Assembly (NCBI RefSeq): GCF_024679095.1
Contig: NW_026111620.1
Span: 231,501-295,500 of the forward strand
Reading direction: 5' to 3'
DNA from: Eriocheir sinensis
Taxonomy: Eukaryota > Arthropoda > Malacostraca > Decapoda > Varunidae
Length of the DNA stretch: 64,000 bases
Part shown: positions 1 to 13,130 of the stretch, in pieces
Layout of the letters: every line of letters begins with the position of its first letter
Position numbering within the stretch: position 1 is the stretch's first letter
Program-made: the position numbers and the translations under genes
The notes under the pieces: model-generated
What the model was told of the DNA's origin: nothing
Databases searched by the model: none
What the model saw: only the letters and a program-made list of their open reading frames with translations

Positions 1-1396
1 TCCCTGCTCCGTACCCTGTAAAGAACCTTGACTTGAGAATACCTTAACTAAAACCTACGATGATAATTATAATTGCATGCCTTTCTACATCAGTCTCAAG
101 GTCATGCTTCTATCACTTTCTTGACTTCCACCTGCTTTGGTAATTCCTTCTCCTCCTCCTCTCTTCCTGTTCCTCCTCCATCTCTTCATCTGCTAAATAT
201 TAGTTGGTATGCACTCTTTCCCGCCGCCTCCTCTTCCTCCCTGGCTCCTTCTCCATCTCTTCATCTGCAATAAGTTGCACGCCCTCAGCCTTCTTACTTC
301 CTCAACGGTACGCTTCTACTTTAGCTCCTACAGGCCTCGTATATCAATTTCACCTTCTGCTCTTTTTTCTCCATTCCTTCTTATCTCACCCTCTGACAGA
401 TCCCAGTTTTGCTGCCTCCTTTCACCCGCTCTTCTCTGCCTTTTGACATTATCATGCTCAGTATCACACCTTTTTCTCCCTCGTGTTTCACCTCCTGTTC
501 CCCGCCTCCTTTTCTCCTTTATTCCCTAACTGCAATAGTCATTGTCCCTCCTATTTTCCCTACCGTCCTTCGCACCTGCTATCGACCCTCACTGCAATTC
601 CTTCACTTCACTCTTCCCGTATCTTCCTGAGGTTTCTCCGATCCTTGAAGCACAACCGGGCGCACCTGTATCTTCTAATCACTATCCGTTCGCGTCTTCG
701 TTGTACCAATCTCGCATCCTCTTCTCTCTCAACCACCACCGTCACTTCCATCTTCTACTCTCTCCTTCCTTCCTTCCTTCATCACTTCTTTTTTCTTTTT
801 TTTTCTTCTTTCCTCACTTTTCTTTTTCTTCTCTCTGTTTTCTTTTTCATTTCTTTTGTTTTTCTTTTTTCTTCTGTTGTTTCTTTCTTCCTCCTCTCCT
901 CCTCCTCCCTTCTATCGTCTTTGTTTTTTTCCATTATCACTGGTCTCTTTACGTTTCTAATACCCTTCTGCTTGTTCACCCTTCTATCTTCTCTCCCTGT
1001 CTTCTTTCTCTCTTTTCCTATTAACTCACCTTTCTTCTCTACTAAACACCTTTCTCCTGTCAAATCCTTCTCCCATTTTTCCTCCTCCTGTCTCCTCATT
1101 TTCTTCCTTTTGCACTTCACCTTTTTTCCTCTCTCTACTAACGCCCTCTTTCCTCACACCTGTCCCTGCCCTGCCCTTGACTCCGGCAACCTTCGAGCTT
1201 CCATAAAACTGGAAGAAAAGGTATGAAGTGGATGTGACAAAGAACTGTGCATGAGAACGAGACGCTCTGATAATTGTCTTGTATAACTCTTCTACCTTTG
1301 AAATAATTTTCAGTTCTCGACTGTCTTGTATTAAGGCTCGAATTCATGAGTCAAAGTATATTACAAGAGTAGCATTTATCTGCGGAAGTATAGGAG
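1..1396. other. Pyrimidine-rich intergenic stretch, no gene
   Basis: The plus strand is strongly C+T rich (many CTTCC, TTTCTT and CTCCTC runs), most strongly at about 360-1180. The long open frames here exist because pyrimidine-rich DNA has few stop codons; their translations are low-complexity Ser/Leu/Phe/Pro and show no domain. I see no gene, tRNA or structured repeat before the LINE that begins near 1397. Confidence 0.7.
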
Positions 1397-3478
1397 ATAA
1401 GAACATAAGAACATAAGAACGCAGGAGTTCATAAGAGGCCGGTCTTGCATGAGGCAGCTCTTAAGTTCTGTGTATCTAACCCACCTAATATCGCTGTCCA
1501 TGAATTTATCTACCTCTATTTTGAATGTGACATCGGTATTGGCACTCACCACATGACTGCCAAGTTTATCTCCCACTCCATCCACCAATTTCAGCAGTAA
1601 ACCAATTTTGCCTATGTCCCTGTTGAATCTGAATTATCCAGTTTAAACCCACGGGTCCTACCTGCCTTCATCAATAAAACCTTGGTAACGTTCCTTTAAT
1701 AAAGCCTCTTCATCCATTTATAAACTCCTCGATCATGTTCCACGCATCCTTCGGCTTCTAGAATGTGTTTAATCTCATTTGAGCCTTCCTGTATGGTGTT
1801 TCAACCCCTGAATCATCTTAGCCATCCTCCTCAAATTGATTCTAACACTTGATATCCATTCTAGGTAAGGGAGATCAACTGAACCGCATAGTCAAGATGA
1901 GGTCTAATCAATGCTAGCAGGTTTGAGGAAGATTTCGGGCTTCCTTGTTACTTACGCCCTTAGCCAAATCCCAGTAATTTATTAGGCTCGACTTTCAGCT
2001 TGAATGTATTGTGCCTTTTTTGAGATCGAGCCTAAGACCCCCAACCTTCTCAACCCAAACCTGCTTATGAGAGTGTCACGGTTGACAGGTTATGTGAGGG
2101 GTTGTTCTCACCTCACACTCAGAATATCGTACTCTCGCATTGAACTCCATCTGCCATTTATCCGCTTCCAATACATAATCTGTTGAGTCTTAATTTTGGA
2201 GAATATCACTAGTGTCCTGATCCGACTCAATTACTTCCTACCGATCTGGTATCATCTGCAAATTTACCATTAATTTCGTATCTAAGTCATTGATATAAAT
2301 ACAAAAAGGACTCCATTAATTAAACCTTGTGGGGACTCCCACTGTAACATATCCTCTGTGGTCAGATATTCTTTTACCATTGATTTTGGTAATTCTTTTG
2401 CTCATTGCTAAGCTACGCCTGACCTAGTTCAAAACTTCACCTGCCATCTCCGTGAGCTTGTACTCTCGCGCAATAGTCACAGAGGAATTGCCGAACGCTT
2501 CTTTAGATTAAAAATCAAGATATTATAATTATACTTTCATCTCTCAACTGCTCCCAAATACTTTTAATATTATTGTAGGTTGACAAGAGATTGGTGAGGC
2601 ATACCCTGGCCTGTAGAACCCATGCCAAGAGTCGAAATGTTTTGCTTCTAATGTCTCAATGTCTTTAATATTATGGACTTCCAGCATTCTGCTCATAACT
2701 GATGTTGCTAATTAAGGGGATAGTTTGAAGCTAAATTGACCTGTCCCCTTTTAAAAATCGCCCATGTCACATTAGCTACTTATAGGCTCGGTACATATTA
2801 TATTTACCGAGACCTAAAGATGCCGGTTAGTGGGTCGAGTACATCACCAATCTTTTAATACCTCGGAAATATCCTGTCAGGGACTCAAGGACTTGTCTTT
2901 CTTGTTTATCTATCTCATCCTGAACTACTTGCCTGGTAATGATTATATCCCTCAATTTATCGTCATCCCCGTCCGTAAGGAATTCTGAACCTTTCCCGGT
3001 ATAGTCGTTCGATCCCTCCTGTGTGAATTGAAAGGAAGTAGTCACCAACAATGTGCTCATATTGTGCAATTTTCACTAGCTCCCTGTGTTTGTTTCTTTA
3101 GCGGCCTCCACTTTCCTCTGGTGTTTTGTTCTATACATCTGAAAGAAGCTTCCTAGGATCATTTCTTTCGGCCCATTTGCTACTTTGATCTCATAGTCTT
3201 CTTTCATATCCTGGTGTTTTTTCTTTAACCCACCCAGATAGTTCACTTACCCTGGCCCTGAGATGTGTTTCTCCATTCTCATTTCTCTGATAAATTCCCT
3301 CTCTAACTCCAACTGTGTTTAGTCCACGAGTCATCCACAGATCATTGTTTTCTTTTCTATGGTTCGCCAGTATATATGGCCTTAGTTCTCCACTATTACT
3401 CCCAACTAAAATTATTGTAAGACATTTCTACCTGCTCTCCTGGCTCTCCAACCACAGTTCTGGCCCTCATGAATCCTG
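1397..3478 (-). mobile_element. CR1-like LINE, copy 1, 3' part (degraded)
   Basis: This is a reverse-strand non-LTR retrotransposon. Its 3' end lies at the left and carries the repeated octamer ATAAGAAC (GTTCTTAT on the element strand); a short octamer tail is characteristic of CR1. It aligns by eye along its whole length with the better copy at 20732-25200: the post-RT region at about 1470-2000, a degraded RT region at 2080-2650 (the FADD codons read in reverse near 2251), and the linker up to 3478. Dense indels and stops have destroyed the reading frame. The copy continues at 4684 after an insertion. Confidence 0.9.
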
Positions 3479-4683
3479 TGATCAGGCATCACCAAATGGT
3501 GGACCTCGTCCGATCCACTGAGCGATGGTTCTGTCTGACCTGTGACCAATCTGGCGGCTGGGTGACAAGGGGAGGGAGGTGGTGGTGGTGGGGCACCGTG
3601 CAATTAAGGGGTGGTCGGTCAGGCCAGTGAGAGTGAACACTCCCTGCACCTCTCCTGCAGTAGCTGTCAAGCTATTACGCAGGGTGCAGAAGGGACCAGG
3701 TTAAGTGTAGGGTATTCAAGGGTAATGCACCTTCACCATGTAGACGGAGGTGGTGACGGTGGTAGCCACAGTATGACACGCGGGCAGTGTATATGGGGTG
3801 GGATTCAAGAAAAAATAAAACTTAATCAATGCTATGTTTGTATACATTTTTTCCTAAAAGAGCCACTTTTTATTACCTCTCCTGATGATGTTGACTGTTT
3901 TACTCTGAAGTGTAGGCCTTTAATTTTAGGCTGGGACCATTAATTTGAGGAGAAAAAGAAGGTTTTTGGCCTGCTCGTAATTTATTTTTATCTAGAGATT
4001 TCTGGTTTTCGAATCTGAAATAAAGGCCTTAAATTGTCGTCAGACTACTTTTATTTAGGGGAAGTAAAAGAGCTTAGCTGTGCACTCTGTTAAACATTTC
4101 CCGTATTGAAAAATAGAACAATAAATACTGTTGAATCCATATGAAAATGCGTTTTCGACATAGGGAAATAGCTTATAAGACAAGCTGGACTTCCGTTCGG
4201 ACTTTTACTTTGGGGGGAAATTTTTAAGAACTGGACCCTCAGTGACTTTTAACTGAATACCCTGCCCATATTCTTTTTCCTAAAAGAGCCACTTCTTTAT
4301 TAATTTTTCTGATGATGTTAACGTTTTATTTTGAAGTGTAGGCCTTACCTTTAGGGCTGGGACCTCATTAATTTGAGAGAAAAGCTTTTTTTTTGGCTCT
4401 GCTCGCAATTTATTTTATTCTGAGATTTCTTGCTTTTAATCTGGAAGAAGGCTTCAAATTTATTTTGCCTGGGACTACTTTTATTTAGGGCAAAAGAGCT
4501 AGCCAGCACTCTGTTAAACATTTCCTGCATTGAAAATAATAGACAATAAATACTTGGAATCCATACAGAAAACAGACATAGGAACAGCTATAAGACACAA
4601 GCTGACTTCCGTTCGGGACTCTTCCTTTTACTTGGGGGAAATTTAACTTGGACCTCAGTGACTTTAATTGAATACCCTGCCCA
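3479..4683. repeat. 1.2-kb insertion in CR1 copy 1, with a 420-bp tandem duplication
   Basis: The CR1 sequence stops after catgaatcct (about 3476) and resumes at attatcccag (4684), a stretch that is continuous in the copy near 22840. The inserted DNA begins with about 370 bp of unique, partly GC-rich sequence, including a GGTGGTGGTG run near 3580. It then holds two head-to-tail copies of a unit of about 420 bp: 3846-4269 and 4270-4683, each starting near TTTCCTAAAAGAGCC and ending near GAATACCCTGCCCA. The second unit ends exactly where the CR1 resumes. I see no target duplication or coding capacity. Confidence 0.75.
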
Positions 4684-4935
4684 GATTATCCCAGTTTACC
4701 CTTCAAGATGTCTTCGAAGTTCAGTAATTTGCCTTTTCTGAAATCTGGTTGGCACTAACACTGGGTTTGGTTCATGGGTTACTGCCCAACTAAGCTAAAA
4801 TGAACTGGTTCTGTGGTCACTATTTCCTAACTCTCTGCCCACCTCCAACCTGGATGTAGCAAGTCTCATTATTGGTTAGGGACCAGCCCATTATGTAGGC
4901 AGCAGGCTCAGTACTCATTATTTTATTTCTTTTCC
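4684..4935 (-). mobile_element. CR1-like LINE, copy 1, resumed 5' segment
   Basis: This matches the endonuclease-coding region of the copy at 20732-25200 (its segment at about 22850-23060), for example attatcccagtttaccc and cattattggttagg. Together with 1397-3478 it makes one element, 5'-truncated inside the endonuclease domain. It is not translatable. Confidence 0.85.
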
Positions 4936-6481
4936 TAATTACTAGCACCACGGTGATTGCAGAACTCATCGGATTATTATAGTTTTGTATATATGCAACA
5001 ACTCATTTGCAAAGGTGGTTGAGTGTTGATCTTTTTTTTTTTTTTGGTATATTTACTGAGTTTTTAATGTGTCTATCTGTAATCCTGATCAAAAATATCC
5101 CTATCTCAATCAATTTCGTCAACTTTACCTAGAAAAATTGTTCATTTATCTCGGCATGATACTATCAGCAAGTTATATGGATTATTGATTATCGTCGAAA
5201 CCAAGATGGCTGCCAAAGAACACCTTGGGGACAAGTTTCATGACGTAAACATAAAATCTGTTTACTAGACACCTTTGGAGGATCATAAACATGTAAGTGA
5301 GAAATATGTCATGCAGTAATCCATCTCTTGACTCGACTATCTTGAGAAGAGTATGTCGATACAGTTGTAGCAAAAGTTTAATTAAGAATACGCCGTTCGT
5401 GTGTTGAGGCTGCTGTTTATCACTACTGGAAGGGACGAGAGTGGAGATTCTAGTAACCCCTTTCATTTGGACACGAGTGGTGATGGGGCGGAGTCGCTAG
5501 GGCAGGATAACGGGGCTCGACTAGGCCATAAGGGTGTACTTCATGATATGGGTCCTCATGTGGCGGCTATGTTCCAGCAAGGCCCAGTCCTCCTCCCTCC
5601 CTCTCCCCCAATTCCTACTCTAAGGGATACGCAGCTGCTACGGGCGCCTTCACGCGAGACAGGATGAGAGGATTGAGTAAATGAGCAGAAAACATGAGGT
5701 AAAGGGGGTGGGCAGCGGCGGGAGTGGCAGAGAAGAGGGCTTGTGGAATGGTTGGTGCGCCCACGTGAGTGCGGCTCGTGATGATTATCAGCTTGCGGCC
5801 AACCCTTGGCATCAGGCGCCCTCAGTGTCACTGTTCCTGCCACCTTCATACAGACGAGCCGCTGTGCACAAAAGTGACTGTTACCATGCCCACAGTGGGC
5901 GGTGACGAGGGGAAGGGAGAGGCCACGGCAGAACGAGAGGGCAGGAGGGGGCGCGGGCGAGAGAGAAGGGCTGGTGTCGCCAGGCGGCAAGTACGTCACC
6001 AGAGGCCACTTTGTGCCACCGCCGCCCATACTGTGTTGGCATTGGCGCCTCACATTGAGACGAGGAAGGGAGCTTGTGTCATCGGAGGCACTTCGCCGGG
6101 CGGCAGCAGGGATGGAAGGGCAGGCGGGCCGGGGCGGTGGCGGCGGTGGCGAGGGCAGCCTGTGACGTGATGGCTGCCAGGCCAGAATGCACATACTGCA
6201 AGTGCCCTGTGTCTGCGGGCTGTTGGCACCCTCCTAGTGGACGTTGTGTTTAAAAAAAAATCAGTATGAAGATGACGTACAGCGGTAAGCATGTGAGAGT
6301 CTGCCGTGGCAAGCAGTGCTTGGGCGGCTATTTTACAGGTGAGGCGAGGCAGCGAGAGGAGTTCTGCAGGGCGTGCAGTGCTCGTTGCGCCCTGCTCGTC
6401 GCTCCGGGTGATGGTCAGCCACGGCATCCTGGAGTGTCCAAGTGTCCAGGACTCTGTGTGTATGTTGATGAGTGACACAGC
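4936..6481. other. Spacer between two LINEs, including a GC-rich block
   Basis: AT-rich DNA to about 5390 is followed by a GC- and CpG-rich block at about 5400-6480 that is open on both strands. The translations are Pro-, Gly- and Arg-rich and show no domain I recognise, so the openness probably reflects composition. A CpG-island-like promoter or a first exon of a host gene is possible, but nothing in the sequence proves it. Confidence 0.5.
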
Positions 6482-8985
6482 ATAAGAACATAAGAACATA
6501 AGAACGCAGGAGTTCAAGGAGGCTGGTAGTAGGCCTGCATGAGGCAGCTCCTTGACCCTAAGCTCCCAAGCAAGCATCTTAACTCCCCACCTAATATCGC
6601 TGTCCATGAATTTATCTAGCCTTCATTTTAAATGTGATAATTGTATTACACCACCACATGACCAAGGTTTATTCCACTCATCTCACCACCCTGTTAGTAA
6701 ACCACCCTTGCCTATGTCCTCCGTTAGAATCTGAATTCTATCCAGTTTAAACCCCATTACTTGGGTCTCTACCTGGCCTCTTTACTTCAACAAAACCTAT
6801 GAACAACGTCTTCCCTGGATAAAGCCCTTCATCCATATTTATAAATCCTCGATCATGTCTCCACGCACTTCATTTTCTCTAGAGAATGGTAAAGCTAACT
6901 GTTTGAGTCTTCTCGTATGGCAAGTTTTCAACCCCTGAATCATCTTTAGTCATCCTCCTCTCGTACCGATTCTAACATTTTTGATATCCATTCTATAGTA
7001 CAGGACTAGAACTGAAACTGCATAATAAGATGGAAGTCTAACTAATGCTAAATATAGTTTTGAGGGAAGACTTTGGGGGTTTGTGTTACTTACGGCCTTA
7101 AAATAATCCTATACCCTATTAGCCTGATTTCCAGTTTGAATGGCCAGCCTGGACGGACATCAGAGCTCATCAATACCCTAAACCTCTCCTGCACCCAGCA
7201 GACCCAGCTATGAGCGCCATCACAATAGGGTTATGGAGGGGGGCTAATCTTTACCTACACTCAGAATACTACACTTCCCACATCAAACTCATTTTCCGCC
7301 ATTTCATCCGCCTAAATACAAAATCTCTTTAGGTCAGCCCCAGAATACTAGCGTCCAGATTCGACTCCACCATTTCCTCTACTGATCTTGGTATCATCTG
7401 CAAACTTACTATAACATCACTACTAATTCCTGTATCTAAGCCATTGATAAATAATAAATCAAAAGGGACCTAATATCGAACCTTGTGACCCCACCTGTAA
7501 CATATCCCCTTAGTCAGATATTTTACTGTTGATTTTCACTTGCTTCCGATACAGCCACGCCTGACCCAGTTAAAACTTTCACTTTCTACCTGGGTGAGCC
7601 TGTAATTTACAACAGTCGTTGGTGAGAACTTGTCAACACTTTACTAAAATGGCATAGATTACATCATAATTTTTCATCTCTGGTTAACTGCCCTGGCACT
7701 TTATTAGAAGGACAAGAGGATTGGTGAGGCTAATTCCACTTTCCAGAACCCATGCTGCGAGTTTCAATTGCTTATGTTTCAGATGTCTTAAATGTTCCTG
7801 CCTATTATGACTCCAGCATCTCAGTTTGCAAATCGATTTTGGCTAATTTAAGGATTGTTTGAAACAACTGGACCTGTCCCTTTTGAAAATCAACAGCTAC
7901 AAAATTGTTTACTCTATAGGCTTTGGCAATATATCGACAGTATATACTGAAATCTTAAGATGTCAGTTGTGGGTTACTGGAGTACTCGTAACGTGAATTT
8001 CTTTAACACTTTAAAAATATCCTGTCAGACCTGACGACTTGTTCTTCTTAAGTTTTCATTCATGTCATCTCCAACTACTTGCCTGGTAATGATTATATCC
8101 TCAATTTATCGCCATCCATGCCTCGCACACCTTGAACCTTTTCCGGTATAGCTGTTCGATCCTCTGTGTGTGAATACTGAAAGCGAAAGGCGAATGCTCA
8201 ACAAATATTTTCGTGAAATTTTACTGGTTAGCTCTGTGTTTGTTTTCAGGCGGTCTAATTCTTCTCCTGTGTTTTTGTTCTATACATCTGAAAGTAGTTC
8301 CTTAGGATTACTTTCTTTTCGCCCCATTTGCTACTTTCTTTGATCTCATAGTCTTTTTTGCTATCCTGTGTTTCTTTTGGTTAACTAACTTAGATAGTCT
8401 CGACGTACTGGCCCCTGGATGTGTTTCTCAATATTCTTTATTTTCGATAAATTCCTCTTTAACCCTTGTGCAGTATCCCGTGTTTTTAGTCTCACGAGTC
8501 ATCCACTTAGGGTCAGTTGTTTCTTTTTCTATGTTCATGGTATATGCTGTCCTCTTAGTTCTCTATTATTACTTCCAATTCAAATTATTGTAAGACATTT
8601 CTACCTGGTTCTCCCACAGCTCTAAATCCGCAGTTCTGGCCCTCATGAACTTTAAATTACCCAGTTTACCCTTCAAGACGTCTTGAATCCTCGTAATTTG
8701 CTCTTCAAAATCTGGCATTAACACTGGGGTTTATTTGTAATAACAGCCCCTGTCTAAAATAAATGAACCGTTCTGTGGTTACCATTTGCTAACTCTCCGC
8801 CCACCTCCAACCTATTTAGTAAGTCCCTATTATTGGTTAGGACTAAGTCTAATATGTTATCTCTGGTGGCTCAGTAATCTGATTTTCTGCTTAAGGAAAA
8901 TTATCTTATAACTTCAAGAAAATCCTTTATTTCCAGGTCACCCATTGTGTCTTCCATTCATATTCCTATAATTGTAAGTCATCAT
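6482..8985 (-). mobile_element. CR1-like LINE, copy 2 (degraded, 5'-truncated)
   Basis: This belongs to the same family and has the same orientation as copy 1. Three ATAAGAAC octamers at 6482-6506 mark the 3' terminus. Collinear matches to the 20.7-kb copy run through the post-RT region, the RT palm (FADD codons in reverse near 7389) and into the endonuclease region, ending near 8985 where homology fades. Many indels mean neither ORF can be read. Confidence 0.9.
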
Positions 8986-9671
8986 TACGGATATACAAAA
9001 CATGCTGTTATTCTGAAACTTTTCGGGGCTTCATTTCGATATAGAAATTATGCCTCCAAAGGGTAATAGTATTGTGCTAGTGAAAAAGAAAACCTCAAGT
9101 CACGCGACGAAGAGTCAAGGAAGTGATAATTTCCAAGAAATGTATTGATATCACAGGAGGGCTGGAGAGATAGAATGCCTCATGCATTGCTGAAGACTGT
9201 AGACATTTGTCTTCAGTTGGGACCTACTGGAGATTTTGACCAAATATGGTACTGATGGCTAAGATTTGATGCCAGGTTCATGGACTATTTCCTTTTAACG
9301 CTTTTCTTAAATCCTTCCCGCACTCTTGACCCCCTTCTTTCTTCCTTTTTTACTCAACTTATTTCCTTTTATTTCTTCCTTACTTATGTCCCCTTCCTTC
9401 GTTCCCTTTCCTCACTCCCTCACTTTCTTTCATTTTTATTTTTTCTTTAACTTTCTCTCGTTCCGTGTTTTTTTCTCTGATTTCATTTATTTCAATATAT
9501 TCTTTTCCTACCCTCCTTCCTCTTTCCCCAGTATTCTCCCCAGGGTGATTGCGTGACCAATCGAGGTAGAACGAAGAGAAGGAAGAGAGGGAAAGTTGAG
9601 GATAGGAAGAGAGAAGAGATATGAGAGGGAAGGAGAGAAGGGGATGGTAAGGGAGCCATTTCTAAAGAGGA

Positions 9672-9673
<2 letters not shown>

Positions 9674-9732
<59 letters not shown>
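9674..9732. repeat. (GA)n microsatellite
   Basis: An uninterrupted GA dinucleotide run of about 59 bp. Confidence 0.97.
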
Positions 9733-9734
<2 letters not shown>

Positions 9735-10608
9735 ACCTTCCTTGAATGTGCTTTATTTCAGTATTATATGTCTATACACAATTAAAGGGAATAATATAAC
9801 AATATAATAATTACAAATAAACAACAATCAGACTAATATATAGAGGAAAATACGCGAAAACATTTCTAATCTATAAACACATCATAAATCGAAGGAAAAC
9901 ATAATCAAACACAAAAAACCTACTCTCATTAAAACCACAATAAAACACTAACAAATACTAAACTAAATTTTATCCACCAAAGGTTTCCCCAATTATATCA
10001 CTTTTTTTCCTCCACGCCCCTGAGTCCATACATGAAAAAATTATACCAAATTAACATGCTTCTATTATCTCTCTTTATTCCAAATATTGCAACGCCATGA
10101 GCAGAAAAAAAAACTTAAACTTCTAAGCAATTCAATAACTTTTACCAGTCAAATTCTTTTTTGTCCTACGCCGCTTCCGTCAGTGAATACAAATACAAAA
10201 ATTCTCTCTACTATAAAAAAGAAGGTATTGCCTTCCCAAGCTTCCACGATCGCTTTTTGCAGCCTCCATCCGGCGTCATGTCATGGCTCGGCGGTGGTGT
10301 GGCCTGTCTGCTCCCTGCTTGCCTCGTGCCCAGGAGAGGGGGCGGGTCAATACCTCTTCGTGTTCCCTCGAAATGTTGATCTTCCTAAGGGGGACGGAAA
10401 AGGGGAAATAATTGGGGGAGGGGAAGAAAAAGGAGGAGTAGAAAGGGTAAGATTGTGTGGCAGAGAGGTGGTGGGAAGGAGGAAGTAGGTAGAGGAGCGC
10501 AAGGTGAGGTGGAAGGTGGTATTGTCTGGCAATCTTAAGTGGCGGACCCCATGTTGCATCTAACTGACCTCGCACACTGTGCCCTACACCCTTCCTTCTC
10601 TCTCTTTC

Positions 10609-10674
<66 letters not shown>

Positions 10675-10749
10675 TAGTGCTGGGTGTTACTTCCGATCTG
10701 GGGATATGGGTGCACGACAATGCATACCACACACACACACACACACACA
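10609..10749. repeat. Compound (CT)n-(GT)n ... (CA)n microsatellite
   Basis: A CT run (10609-10634) passes directly into a GT run (10634-10671). About 56 bp further on comes a CA run (10728-10749). The GT and CA arms are complementary and could form a stem around the spacer. Confidence 0.95.
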
Positions 10750-11969
10750 TACACAAACTCTTAAAAACAACGCACCAAGACTCTTACCTTTTAGTGGTGT
10801 GTGTGGAAATAAGGTCAGCGTAATATTTAATGTTCTGTATACCACCTTTCCCCACTCCCCACATCACCAGCGTGAACTCACCATTCAATTCCGGATGACT
10901 CACATCAATTTGGTTGACGTCCTGCATTCCATATATAGCAGTTCCATATTTTATCATAATTATGCTATAATGGACATTGTATGGGCAGACGAGCAGACAC
11001 ACAAAAAATAGTAGAATGCGATAATTAAAGTTATAGCAGAGCAACTGGTGCAACATGGTGTTGGGTTGATGAGCTGACACTGCCAAGTGGTGGCAATGCT
11101 GCCAAGTGTTGTTCAAATTTCTTTGTATTCACTCACAGACAGAGCAATCAGTCAATAAAAAAAAACATATTTGTTTTTATACTAGGAGAGAGAAAGAGAG
11201 AGACAGTTGGGGAGAGAAGAGAGACAGGTGAGAGGCATGGTACGCGAGGCCAGCTGAGACATAGCACTAGTGTTCAGCAGGCTGCTCCACGTCAGAGCTA
11301 CCACTTAAGATTTGAAAGTGGACTATAAAAATAGGAGTGAGGGTGGTGGGTTGTGCAGGAAAAGGAAAAGGAGATGAGGGAAGGTGAAGAGGGAGATAGG
11401 GTGGTGGAGGAAAGAGCAGGAGGAGGAAGCATTTAAAAAGAGAGACTGAAAAGAAGAAGAGTAGGGAAAGAAGAGAGTAAATAAGGAAAAATATTAGGAG
11501 GAAAGCCAAAACAGGAGCATGAAGAGAAAAGGATACAGGGTTGAGAGGAGGAGGAGGAAATAACATAAACATAAAAAAGAGTAAGAAGAAAACAATAATG
11601 AGAATCGCTAAGGGGAAAAAGGAAACACAGGATAAGGAGGACATAGGCAGATGCGAGAAGAAAGGTAGTTATATGAATACCCTTTTAAACATCTATTTTT
11701 TATTTCCTTTTTCTTCGTTCTCTCATTTCCCCTTTATTCTTGTCTGCCCTTTCAGTCCTCGTCTCCTCCCTCCCAGATACACCCAAGCATGATCCTGTCA
11801 CCTCCCCCTCCCCACACCTGTTCCTTCTACCTGTAGGTTAGCGGACACCTGCCGCTGCCAGCTTCTCAATTTGCATACAGTAGAGGGACGTCAAGGCTAC
11901 TTGTAATGCTAATTTTTTTTCATTGACCCTTATTTATTGTATCAGTAAATGCGATTGCAGGTTAGGATG

Positions 11970-13130
11970 CAACCCAACCCCCAACCCCTCCCACAAATCA
12001 GCCTAACCCAACGCCAACAACCTCCCAAGAAACTAGCTTCAACTTAACGCCAACAACCCCCCTCCCAAGAACCAGCTTCAACTCCAACAACCCCCTCCTG
12101 CAAGAAACCAGTTTCTAACCCAACGCCATTAACCCCCTCCCAAGAACTAGCCCAACTCCACGCCAATAACCCCCTCCCAAGAAAACAAGTCCTAACCCAA
12201 CGCCACAACCCCCTTCCCAAGAAACTAGCTCTAACCCAACGCCAACAACCCTCCCAAGAAACCAGTTTCAACTCAACGCCAACAAACTCATTAATCTCCT
12301 CCAAGAACCAGTTTCTGTTCCAATGCCAACAAACCCACACCTCCAAGAAACCAGTTTAACCCAACGCCAACAACCCTCCCAAGAAAACCAGCTCTAACCC
12401 AACGCCAATAACCCCCCCTCCCCAAGAAACCAGCTTCTAACTCAGTCACAACAAACCCACCTCCCAAGAAACCAGCTCTAACCCAACGCCAATAAACCCA
12501 CACCTCCCAAGAAAACCAGCTTCCTCAACCCAACGCCAACAAAACCAACACCCTCCCAAGAAAACCACAGCTCTAACCCAACGCCAACAACCAACCCTCC
12601 CAAGAAAACCAGCTCTAACCCAACGCCAACAACCCCCTCCCAAGAAACCAGCTCTTAGCCCAACGCCAACAAAACCCACACCCTCCCAAGAGCCAGCTCT
12701 AACCCAACGCTAACAAACTCACACCTCTCCAAGAAACCAGTCAACCTAACGCCAACAAACCCACACCCTCCCAAGAACCAGCTCCAACCAACGCCAACAA
12801 CCCCCTCCTCCCAAGAAACCAGTTTCTAACCTAACGCCAACAACCCCCCCTCCTGCAAGAAAACCAGCTTCCAACCCATAAACGCCAACAACCCCCCCAA
12901 GAAACCAGTCAACTCTAACGCCAACCCCCCTCCCAAGAAAACCACAGCTCTTAACCCAACGCCAACAACCCCCTCCCAAGAAACCAGCTCTAACTCCAAC
13001 GCCAACAACCCCTCTCCCAAGAAACCAGCTCTAACTCAACGCCAACAACCCCCTCCCAAGAAACGGCTCTAACCCAACGCCAATAAACCCTCTCCCAAGA
13101 AACCAGCCTAACCTAACGCCAACAGCCACA
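11970..13130. repeat. Minisatellite, unit about 39 bp, roughly 30 copies
   Basis: Head-to-tail copies of a unit read as AACCCAACGCCAACAACCCC followed by CTCCCAAGAAACCAGCTCT, with variation in length and base. The plus strand is C- and A-rich and very poor in G. Translations in all minus frames give short periodic peptides rich in Gly, Trp, Val and Leu with stops, so I read this as non-coding satellite-like DNA. Confidence 0.93.

Larger units (their letters stand above)
8986..11965. other. Gene-free region with microsatellites
   Basis: I see no gene. About 9300-9540 is pyrimidine-rich, 9735-10080 is AT-rich, and 11160-11660 is purine-rich. Open frames in these tracts are low-complexity. The (GA)n and (CT)n-(GT)n microsatellites inside this span are listed separately. 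Confidence 0.6.

Noticed and set aside
483..1226. A 247-codon plus frame in the first kilobase
   Set aside because: Low-complexity Ser/Leu/Phe translation of a pyrimidine-rich tract, with no domain and several equally open overlapping frames.
5401..6475. Host genes in the GC-rich block
   Set aside because: Both strands are open with Pro/Arg/Gly-rich translations, no domain, and no credible splice pattern.
12044..13020. Gly/Trp/Val repeat proteins on the minus strand
   Set aside because: The same peptide pattern appears in all frames with stops, as expected from a non-coding 39-bp minisatellite.
11970..13130. CRISPR array
   Set aside because: Units are contiguous with no distinct spacers, and the genome is eukaryotic.
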